A stretch of DNA of 64,000 bases. It comes from Azoarcus_F sp036734105. GTDB taxonomy: Bacteria > Pseudomonadota > Gammaproteobacteria > Burkholderiales > Rhodocyclaceae. The notes beneath the pieces were generated by a model, which worked only from the letters and a program-made list of their open reading frames with translations, was not told where the DNA came from and searched no databases. Both the position numbers and the translations under genes were made by a program. The stretch is taken from the NCBI GenBank assembly GCA_036734105.1, contig DAIMZH010000003.1, forward strand, positions 62,001 to 126,000, in the 5' to 3' direction. Below, one piece after another: positions 33,033 to 40,261 of the stretch (the first letter of the stretch is position 1; each line of letters begins with the position of its first letter).

Positions 33033-35090
33033 ATGCAAAACCCGCTTCTAGATTTCGACTCTCTGCCCAACTTCGAGGCCATTCACCCAGAACACGTCGA
33101 ACCGGCCATAAGCCAGCTCATTGAAGACTACCGACAGCTCATTGACCGCCTGCTCGGGGACGACACAACCCCCACATGGGATTCGTTTGTTGTACCCATG
33201 ACCGACACCGGCGAACGTCTTGGCAAGGCCTGGGGTGTGGTCGGTCATCTGCACAGCGTCATCGATAACCCGGCCTGGCGCGAAGCATACAACCGCATGT
33301 TGCCGGCAATCTCCGGCTTTTATGCAGACCTCGGGCAAAACCTGGCGCTGTACGAAAAGTACAAGGCCCTGCATGACAGCCCGGAGTTCGTCACCCTGGA
33401 CCCTGTACGTCAGCGCATTCTCGAGCATGAACTGCGCGACTTTCGACTGGCGGGAGCGGAACTGCCGGACGAACACAAACCGCGCTTCAAGGCGATTCAG
33501 GAGGAGTTCTCGGCACTATCTGCCAAGTTCTCGGAGAACCTGCTGGACGCCACCAACGGCTATTCGGAGTGGGTCACCGATGAGGCCGACCTGGTCGGCA
33601 TTCCTCAGGACGTATGCGCCGCAGCCAGAGAGGCCGCAGACAAGGCCGGCAAGCCAGGCTGGAAGTTTTCCCTGCAAATGCCCAGCTACCTGCCGGTCAT
33701 GCAGTACGCCGACAACCGCGATCTGCGGGCACGCATGTATCGCGCTTATGGCACCCGCGCCTCGGAGCACGGACCTGCAGAGCTCGACAACGGACCACTG
33801 ATTGGCCGCATCCTCGCGCTGCGCGCTGAAGAGGCCAGCATGCTCGGCTATGCTAATTTTGCTGAAGTGTCGCTGGTCCCAAAGATGGCTGAATCACCCG
33901 AACAGGCAATCTCCTTCCTGCGCGACCTCGCCTCCCGTGCCAAACCTTTTGCCGAGCGTGACCTTGCCGAGCTGAAGGATTTCGCCGCTACCGAACTCGG
34001 TTTGAGGCAGCTCGAACCCTGGGACATGGCCTACGCCTCCGAAAAGCTGCGGCAGTCGCGCTACGCCTTCTCCGAGCAGGAGGTCAAGCAATACTTTCCC
34101 GAACCAAAGGTCATCGAAGGACTGTTCAGCCTGATCCGCAATCTTTACGGGGTGTCGATCAAGCAGGAAGCAGCCCCGAGCTGGCACCCCAGCGTCAGCT
34201 TTTACCGTATCGAACGTGACGGAGAGCTGGTCGGCAATTTCTATCTTGACCTGCATGCTCGCGAAACCAAGCGTGGTGGCGCATGGATGGACTCAGCACG
34301 CGGACGTTACCGCTCAAACAATGGCCTGCAAACGCCGGTTGCCTACCTCGTGTGCAACTTTCCCGGCCCGGGCGGTGGCAAACCGGCCACCTTTACCCAC
34401 GACGACGTGCAGACCCTGTTCCACGAATGTGGCCATGGTCTGCACCATCTCCTCACCCGTGTTGACGAGCTCGCGGTATCCGGCATACACGGAGTTGAAT
34501 GGGACGCGGTCGAACTGCCCAGCCAGTTCATGGAGAACTTCTGCTGGGAATGGGATGTGCTGCAAGGCATGACTGCTCATGTCGACACCGGCGAGCCCCT
34601 GCCACGCGAACTGTTCGACAAGATGATCGCGGCACGTAACTTCCAGAGCGGCATGCAGACCGTACGCCAACTCGAGTTCTCACTGTTCGACCTGCGCATT
34701 CACGCCGAGCTGGACGCCGGTGACGGCCCGGTGCCAATGGACCGCGTACTGGCGCTGCTAGACGAGGTCAGGCGCGAGGTGTCGGTCAACACACCGCCCG
34801 AGTGGCACCGTTTTGCCAACAGCTTCTCGCACATCTTCGCGGGCGGTTACGCGGCTGGCTATTACAGCTACAAATGGGCGGAAGTCCTGTCGGCCGACGC
34901 CTTTGAAGCTTTCGAGGAGGCGGGCGCCGGCAAGGGTTCGCTGATCGACGCCGCCACTGGCGAGCGGTTCTGGCGCGAGATTCTCGCAGTTGGCGGCAGC
35001 CGGCCAGCCATGGAATCCTTCAAGGCCTTCCGCGGGCGCGAACCACAGGTCGACGCCTTGTTGCGGCACAGTGGGATGGTCACGGCATGA
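33033..35090 (+). CDS. prlC: Oligopeptidase A (M3 family zinc metallopeptidase)
   Basis: 685 aa cytoplasmic peptidase that degrades peptides, including cleaved signal peptides. The zinc site is HECGH (464-468), with the third ligand Glu in EWDAVELPSQFMENF (about 493). Length and the start MQNPLLDFDSLPNFEAIHPEHVEPAI match the family; the chosen ATG has CGGAG 10 nt ahead, and upstream in-frame codons run into the DUF2189 gene. It overlaps xthA by 4 nt (ATGA), so the unit is prlC-xthA-Crp/Fnr. Confidence 0.96.
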   Translation: MQNPLLDFDSLPNFEAIHPEHVEPAISQLIEDYRQLIDRLLGDDTTPTWDSFVVPMTDTGERLGKAWGVVGHLHSVIDNPAWREAYNRMLPAISGFYADLGQNLALYEKYKALHDSPEFVTLDPVRQRILEHELRDFRLAGAELPDEHKPRFKAIQEEFSALSAKFSENLLDATNGYSEWVTDEADLVGIPQDVCAAAREAADKAGKPGWKFSLQMPSYLPVMQYADNRDLRARMYRAYGTRASEHGPAELDNGPLIGRILALRAEEASMLGYANFAEVSLVPKMAESPEQAISFLRDLASRAKPFAERDLAELKDFAATELGLRQLEPWDMAYASEKLRQSRYAFSEQEVKQYFPEPKVIEGLFSLIRNLYGVSIKQEAAPSWHPSVSFYRIERDGELVGNFYLDLHARETKRGGAWMDSARGRYRSNNGLQTPVAYLVCNFPGPGGGKPATFTHDDVQTLFHECGHGLHHLLTRVDELAVSGIHGVEWDAVELPSQFMENFCWEWDVLQGMTAHVDTGEPLPRELFDKMIAARNFQSGMQTVRQLEFSLFDLRIHAELDAGDGPVPMDRVLALLDEVRREVSVNTPPEWHRFANSFSHIFAGGYAAGYYSYKWAEVLSADAFEAFEEAGAGKGSLIDAATGERFWREILAVGGSRPAMESFKAFRGREPQVDALLRHSGMVTA

Positions 35091-35866
35091 GGGTTGTCAC
35101 CTGGAACGTCAATTCCCTCAAGGTTCGTCTTCCGCACGTTCTCGACTGGCTGGCCAGCAACCGGCCTGACGCGCTATGCCTGCAAGAACTCAAGCTGGAA
35201 GACAAGGCCTTTCCAGCGGCCGAGTTGGAAGCCGCTGGCTACCACGCCGTCTTCAACGGTCAGAAGACCTACAACGGCGTGGCGATACTCAGCCCACACC
35301 GCATCGAAGACGTTCAGCGTGACATCCCGGACTTCGAGGACCAACAAAAACGCATCATCGCCGCCACCATTTGTGGCGTCCGGATCATCTGCGGTTACTT
35401 TCCAAATGGCCAGGCAGTCGGTTCGGAAAAGTTTGAATACAAGCTGCGCTGGCTGGACGCCCTCACTGGCTGGCTTGCCTTCGAAATGCAAGCCTATCCA
35501 CAACTCGTCCTCACCGGCGATTACAACATCGCGCCCGAGGCACGTGACGCTCACCCGGACTGGAAGGACGAGATTCATGTCTCCGAGCCGGAACGCGCCG
35601 CCTTTCAACGCCTTATCGGCCTGGGACTGATCGACGTATTTCGTGGTTTCGAGCAACCCGAACCCAGCTTCTCCTGGTGGGATTACCGGATGGGCGCTTT
35701 TCGGCGAAACTTCGGCCTGCGCATAGACCACATCCTCACCAGCCCCGCGCTGGCCGAGTGCTGCCGCGCAAGCTTCATCGACAAGGCCCCACGCAAACTG
35801 GAGCGCCCGTCCGACCATGCGCCGGTGGTGGCGGACTTCGAAACCGGAGCGCCGCAGAACTCATGA
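35087..35866 (+). CDS. xthA: Exodeoxyribonuclease III (AP endonuclease)
   Basis: 259 aa Mg-dependent enzyme of the EEP superfamily that repairs abasic sites and 3'-blocked ends. The start MRVVTWNVNSLKVRLP, LCLQELKLED (metal Glu), GDYNIAPEARD (Asp/Asn pair) and the C-terminal LRIDHILTS plus RPSDHAPVVADF (catalytic Asp-His) are all present. It overlaps the preceding and following genes by 4 nt each. Coupling to a peptidase gene and a Crp/Fnr regulator is positional only; I see no shared pathway. Confidence 0.96.
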   Translation: MRVVTWNVNSLKVRLPHVLDWLASNRPDALCLQELKLEDKAFPAAELEAAGYHAVFNGQKTYNGVAILSPHRIEDVQRDIPDFEDQQKRIIAATICGVRIICGYFPNGQAVGSEKFEYKLRWLDALTGWLAFEMQAYPQLVLTGDYNIAPEARDAHPDWKDEIHVSEPERAAFQRLIGLGLIDVFRGFEQPEPSFSWWDYRMGAFRRNFGLRIDHILTSPALAECCRASFIDKAPRKLERPSDHAPVVADFETGAPQNS

Positions 35867-36537
35867 TCGACACAAGGCTCGCACCGCTCACCCTGGCCTA
35901 CCCGCCACTGCAGGCCTTGTCGCCTGCCGCACGCGAAAGCATCTGCAAGTTTTCGAGCGAATTGCGCCTTGCTGCGGGCACCATCGTCTTTGACGAAAAC
36001 ACACCTTGCCGGGGTTTTCCGTTCGTCGTCGAAGGCTGCATACGGGTGGTAAAGGCTGCACCCAGCGGTCGCGAGCTGCCGCTTTATCGTGTCGGCGTAG
36101 GTGAAACCTGCGTGCTGTCCACCTCCTGCCTGCTCGGTCACCAGGCCTACAACGCCCGTGGCGTGGCCGAAACCGACTGTCGTCTGCTGCTGCTGCCAGA
36201 CAGCGAGTTCGAATCACTGCTTGCCGAGGCACCCTTCCGCGCGTTCGTGTTCGAACTCTTCTCGCAGCGCATTGCCGACCTGATGGAGATACTGGAAGAG
36301 GTCGCCTTCAAGCGCCTGGATCAGCGGCTGGCCGGCATACTGCTTGGCAAGGGGCGCGAACTGCACACAACCCACCAGCACCTGGCTGACGAACTGGGCA
36401 GCGCCCGGGAGATAATCAGCCGCCTTTTGAAAGGTTTCGCAGATCAAGGCCTGGTGCAACTATCTCGCGAACGCATCGAGATCATTGACGCAGCCGGTTT
36501 GCGTGCGCTTGCCGGCGGCCACCGTCGCGAGGCCTGA
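35863..36537 (+). CDS. Crp/Fnr-family transcriptional regulator
   Basis: 224 aa. An N-terminal cyclic-nucleotide-binding-type beta-roll (about 20-135) is followed by a dimerisation helix and a winged helix-turn-helix (about 165-215; TTHQHLADELGSAREIISRLLKGF). Six Cys are spread through the sensor domain, but not in the Fnr N-terminal pattern, so it is not a canonical oxygen-sensing Fnr; redox or other sensing is possible. The start overlaps the xthA stop by 4 nt (ATGATC). A DUF2892 membrane-protein gene follows, after a 292-bp gap with inverted repeats, and may be its target. Such pairs occur in other betaproteobacteria. Confidence 0.88.
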   Translation: MIDTRLAPLTLAYPPLQALSPAARESICKFSSELRLAAGTIVFDENTPCRGFPFVVEGCIRVVKAAPSGRELPLYRVGVGETCVLSTSCLLGHQAYNARGVAETDCRLLLLPDSEFESLLAEAPFRAFVFELFSQRIADLMEILEEVAFKRLDQRLAGILLGKGRELHTTHQHLADELGSAREIISRLLKGFADQGLVQLSRERIEIIDAAGLRALAGGHRREA

Positions 36538-36594
36538 GCGGAGCACGCCACCGCTCACTATGTAACCGTTGTCACAGACACGGCAGACCCCGCA

Positions 36595-36607
36595 ATGATG
36601 TAATCAT
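36595..36607. promoter_or_regulatory. 13-bp palindrome downstream of the Crp/Fnr gene
   Basis: ATGAT-GTA-ATCAT is a perfect inverted repeat with a 3-nt centre. The half-site resembles an Fnr-type TGAT half, but the usual spacing is four bases, so a binding site is only possible. Confidence 0.3.
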
Positions 36608-36679
36608 CCCACAAACCGCATCCAGACTCCCAACGCGTCGCGGCTGCAAGCGGCACCTGGCGCTGACGGCTTGGACAAA

Positions 36680-36716
36680 GACATACCTGCAGAGCAACTG
36701 TTTTCGCCGGTATGTC
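36680..36716. repeat. 8-bp inverted repeat upstream of the DUF2892 gene
   Basis: GACATACC (36680-36687) and GGTATGTC (36709-36716) are exact reverse complements 21 bases apart, about 115 bp before the DUF2892 gene. They may be a regulator site pair or a hairpin. Confidence 0.45.
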
Positions 36717-36829
36717 CTAAAGCTGGTCAGTTCGTTTGCTGCCTCCCCGCATTGTCAGGCAAGGCATCAATGAGCAGTCAAAATGCGGTTTCCAGTTTGA
36801 TCACTTTACCTTTCAACCGGAGTCAAACC

Positions 36830-37024
36830 ATGAAGACAAACGTAGGTTCCATCGACAAGATTTTGCGCATCGCCGCCGGCGTGGTGTTGATCATTCTGGC
36901 CATCATGGGTATCGGCGCCCCGTGGACCTGGATCGGCATCGTCCCGCTGGCCACCGGCCTGATGGGCTGGTGCCCGGCTTACACCTTGATTGGCGTAAAC
37001 ACTTGCCCGCTCAAGAAGGACTGA
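36830..37024 (+). CDS. Small DUF2892 inner-membrane protein
   Basis: 64 aa with two membrane helices (about 10-30 and 32-50). The pattern NVGSIDKILRIAAGVVLI at the start, and LMGWCPAYTLIGVNTCPLKK at the end with two Cys, is the DUF2892 domain, the same module that forms the membrane part of YgaP. The Cys pair may be redox-active or metal-binding. The ATG at 36830 has CCGGAG ahead of it; a longer frame beginning at 36671 has no family match. It follows a Crp/Fnr gene on the same strand and may be under its control. The function is unknown. Confidence 0.85.
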   Translation: MKTNVGSIDKILRIAAGVVLIILAIMGIGAPWTWIGIVPLATGLMGWCPAYTLIGVNTCPLKKD

Positions 37025-37056
37025 GCGCTGCTCAGCGCCTGGCAGAAGCAGACCTG

Positions 37057-37830
37057 TCAGGCGCGCGAAGCCGCATGATTGGCGATTCGCACGAAGTCAG
37101 CAACCCCGAGCCGTTCGCCGCGCATGCCTGGATCAATATCTATTGACTCCAGTTCTGCTTCGCTCATGACGTTGCGCAAGGTGTTGCGAAGTGTCTTGCG
37201 GCGCTGACCAAAAGCGGCCGCCACGACCTCGCCCAACAGTGTTTCATCCAGCGCGGTCAAGGCTGCTGGTGGCAGCGGCACCAACCTGACGATGCTGGAC
37301 ATGACCTTTGGCGCAGGCGTAAACGCGCCCGGTGGCACATCAAACAGCCTGCCAATCCGGAAACGGTACTGCAACATGACCGACAGGCGTCCATAGTCCG
37401 AGGTCGCTGGCTCGGCCACCATGCGCATCACCACCTCCTTTTGCAACATGAACACCATGTCGCGAATCTGCTCTGCGTAGTCAGCCAGATGAAACAGTAA
37501 AGGCGTGGAGATGTTGTAGGGCAGATTTCCAACCACCCGCAAGGGGGCTGGCAACTGCGAAAAGTCAAAGTTGAGCGCGTCACCTTCGTGGATGGTGAGT
37601 CGCTGCGCGTCAAAGCGTGTGCGTAATCGCGCGATCAGGTCGCGATCGATCTCGACGACATGAAGATGCGACAGACGATCGGCCAGAGGTTCGGTCATCG
37701 CCCCCAGCCCCGGGCCGATCTCAACCATATGGTCGTCAACAGCCGGTCGTATGGCATCAACGATGCGACGAATGGTATTGGGATCGGTCAGGAAGTTCTG
37801 ACCAAATCGCTTGCGGGCGCGGTGTTCCAT
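37057..37830 (-). CDS. rsmA: 16S rRNA (A1518/A1519)-N6-dimethyltransferase
   Basis: 257 aa SAM-dependent methyltransferase (KsgA) that dimethylates two adenines at the end of 16S rRNA during small-subunit maturation. ARKRFGQNFLTD, EIGPGLGAMTEPL (SAM loop), NLPYNIST (catalytic motif IV) and APKVMSSIVRL are present. The ATG at 37830 overlaps the pdxA stop by one base (TGATG); a TTG directly before it would give one more residue. It is the last gene of lptD-surA-pdxA-rsmA, a conserved order. Confidence 0.97.
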   Translation of the reverse strand: MEHRARKRFGQNFLTDPNTIRRIVDAIRPAVDDHMVEIGPGLGAMTEPLADRLSHLHVVEIDRDLIARLRTRFDAQRLTIHEGDALNFDFSQLPAPLRVVGNLPYNISTPLLFHLADYAEQIRDMVFMLQKEVVMRMVAEPATSDYGRLSVMLQYRFRIGRLFDVPPGAFTPAPKVMSSIVRLVPLPPAALTALDETLLGEVVAAAFGQRRKTLRNTLRNVMSEAELESIDIDPGMRGERLGVADFVRIANHAASRA

Positions 37831-38831
37831 CAAATCGCCTTTAGATCGCGGCGCTTCGCCGCCATGTCTACAGCCAGCTTGAAGGCGGCGATCAAGCTCC
37901 CTGGATCGGCCTTGCCAGTGCCTGCCAGATCGAGAGCTGTTCCGTGGTCTACCGAACAGCGGATGACTGGTAATCCGAGGGTCACATTCACGCCACCACC
38001 AAAGCTGGCGTGCTTGAGCACCGGCAGGCCCTGGTCGTGATACATGGCCAGTACCGCGTCGGCACCTTGCAGCTTGCTCGGGACAAAGAGGGTGTCGGCT
38101 GGCAGTGGCCCTTCCAGCAACATACCCTCACCCCGCATGGCGCTCAGCACTGGCTCAATGATCTCGATCTCTTCGCGCCCCATATGGCCACCCTCACCTG
38201 CATGGGGATTCAGTCCGGCAACCAGTATCCGGGGTCGGGCGACGCCAAAACGTTCGACCAGATCATGGTGGATGATACGTAAAGTGTCACGGAGCATGGT
38301 CGACTGGATCGCGCCGGGCACGGCTGACAAGGGTAGATGCGTGGTCGCCAGGGCCACCCGCATGCCACCACCAACCAGCATCATGACCACCCGGGGCGTG
38401 CGTGTGCGCTCCGCCAGATACTCGGTGTGACCACTGAAAGGAATGCCTGCGTCATTGATGATGGCCTTGTGCACCGGCGCGGTCACCATGGCGGCAAACT
38501 CGCCACAAAGACAACCATCAATCGCACGATCAAGCAAGGAAAGCACATAGGGCGCGTTAGCGACATCGAGCTGGCCAGGGCTTGCATTTCGCGGCAATGG
38601 AACATGCAGGACTTCCAGCACCCCGCCGTCAGGCCTCGATGCCATCGGATCAAAGTCGAGCACTCGCAATGACTGCTGAGTGCCATCAACCCTGGCCCGG
38701 ATCAAATCCTTGTCGCCTACAATTACCGGGCGCCATCCAGCAACATTCAGGGACGCCAACGCAGCACACAGCTCGGGCCCAATGCCAGCCGGTTCGCCGC
38801 TGGTTATCGCAACCAGATTGGAGGCTACCAC
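37830..38831 (-). CDS. pdxA: 4-hydroxythreonine-4-phosphate dehydrogenase
   Basis: 333 aa NAD-dependent enzyme of pyridoxal 5'-phosphate synthesis (DXP-dependent route). SGEPAGIGPELCA at the N-terminus and the three zinc-ligand regions (SGHTEYLAER, LNPHAGEGGHMG and MYHDQGLPVLKHA) are visible. The start is a GTG that follows the surA stop with no gap (TGA then GTG), so translation is tightly coupled; no ATG alternative exists nearby. It ends in a one-base overlap with rsmA. Confidence 0.96.
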   Translation of the reverse strand: MVASNLVAITSGEPAGIGPELCAALASLNVAGWRPVIVGDKDLIRARVDGTQQSLRVLDFDPMASRPDGGVLEVLHVPLPRNASPGQLDVANAPYVLSLLDRAIDGCLCGEFAAMVTAPVHKAIINDAGIPFSGHTEYLAERTRTPRVVMMLVGGGMRVALATTHLPLSAVPGAIQSTMLRDTLRIIHHDLVERFGVARPRILVAGLNPHAGEGGHMGREEIEIIEPVLSAMRGEGMLLEGPLPADTLFVPSKLQGADAVLAMYHDQGLPVLKHASFGGGVNVTLGLPVIRCSVDHGTALDLAGTGKADPGSLIAAFKLAVDMAAKRRDLKAI

Positions 38832-40154
38832 TCAGTAATCCCTTTCGAGCCGATACTCCACGAAGGTGGTGTCACGCAGTTCGCGCAACCAGGCCTCGTA
38901 GGCCTCGTCTGCCTTGCGGTCACGCAACGCGTTGCGAGTCGTCGCCCGCTTGCGCTCGTCGGACACATCCTGCACCCGGCGTTCGACCACCTGGATGAGA
39001 TGCCAACCAAACGGAGAGCGCACCGGCACGGAGATATCCCCCGGCGCAAGCGCATCCATTGCCCGTTCGAACTCGGGCACAGTGTCTCCAGGGTAAACCC
39101 AGCCAAGATCTCCACCACGGGCAGCCGACAAATCATCCGAGTGCACCTTGGCAAGATCCTCAAACGCTTCGCCACCGTGAATCATGCGTTCGCGCAGACC
39201 GAACAACCGCGACTCGATTTCGGCATCAGGAAGTATCTCGGAGTGACGGATAAGAATATGTCGAGCCCTGGTTTGCTCCATGGTCTCATCACCCACAGCC
39301 AGTTCTCCACCGCGTGCGCCGACAAACTTGACGATGTGCAAACCGGCAGGGCTACGCAACACCTCTGACACGTCGCCGGGATTCAGCGAACGGATGGCAT
39401 CATCAAACAGCCCGGGCAAACGGTCACGCGTGCGCCAACCCAGTGCGCCGCCCTGAACCGAATCCGGCGCATCGGAGTAGGCTGCGGCCAACTGGGCAAA
39501 GTCCTCGCCGGCAGCGTGTCGGGCGAGTACCTCGTCAGCACGCGCGCGAAACTGCGCAAGTTCGCGCTGAGTCGGCGCTTCGGGCATGCGAATCAGGATA
39601 TGGGCAACAAACACTTCTTCGCCAGAGAAGGCATCCGGGTTGTTGGTGATGAAGTTATCGATTTCGGCGTCGGTCACGACAACCTGACTTTCAACCTCAC
39701 GCTCACGTAGTCGAGAAAGCGTGATTTCGGTCCGAATCTGCTCACGAAAACGCTCCCACGATATCCCGTCCGAAGCCAGCGCCTCACGCAACTGTGCATC
39801 AGTCAGATTGTTGTTGGTCGCAATCGAGGCCACGGCACGATCCACGGTCGCCTCATCCACGGCAAGACCAGACTCGGCTGCCAACTGCAATTGTGCGCGC
39901 TCGATGACGAGACTCTCGAGCACCTGCTGCTCCAGGACCTCCATGGGCGGAGGCTGGATGCCTCGCTGACTCAACTGCTGCAAGGCAACATCCAGGCGAT
40001 CGCGGAGCTCAATTTCGGTGATCACCTCATTATTGACAACCGCAATCACACGATCAACGGGTATGGAGCGCTGTCCAAGGGCTGACGCCGAAAAGAGCAC
40101 GCTCAGCACAGCGGCCAGCAGTGGGAACAAGAGTTTGGAGGTCGGCATACGCAT
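38832..40154 (-). CDS. surA: Periplasmic chaperone SurA (peptidyl-prolyl isomerase)
   Basis: About 440 aa. It folds outer-membrane proteins, including LptD, in the periplasm. A signal peptide ends at ALGQ; the N-terminal chaperone domain contains VDRVIAVVNNEVIT, followed by two parvulin domains (each with HILIR and an FxxLA-type stretch: EDFAQLAAAYSD, AFEDLAKVHSDD) and a short C-terminal helix. The start is unsure: ATG codons at 40193, 40154 and 40148 are in frame and none has a clear ribosome binding site; 40154 gives a normal signal peptide length. It lies between lptD and pdxA. Confidence 0.95.
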   Translation of the reverse strand: MRMPTSKLLFPLLAAVLSVLFSASALGQRSIPVDRVIAVVNNEVITEIELRDRLDVALQQLSQRGIQPPPMEVLEQQVLESLVIERAQLQLAAESGLAVDEATVDRAVASIATNNNLTDAQLREALASDGISWERFREQIRTEITLSRLREREVESQVVVTDAEIDNFITNNPDAFSGEEVFVAHILIRMPEAPTQRELAQFRARADEVLARHAAGEDFAQLAAAYSDAPDSVQGGALGWRTRDRLPGLFDDAIRSLNPGDVSEVLRSPAGLHIVKFVGARGGELAVGDETMEQTRARHILIRHSEILPDAEIESRLFGLRERMIHGGEAFEDLAKVHSDDLSAARGGDLGWVYPGDTVPEFERAMDALAPGDISVPVRSPFGWHLIQVVERRVQDVSDERKRATTRNALRDRKADEAYEAWLRELRDTTFVEYRLERDY

Positions 40155-40261
40155 TATGGTGACGGTGTTTTGAGTTGGAACGGAAACAAACATGAGCTTG
40201 GTGACAGCCCGGCGACGGCAGCGAAATCAACACATGGAGTAACTATTATCCTTAATTCGGG

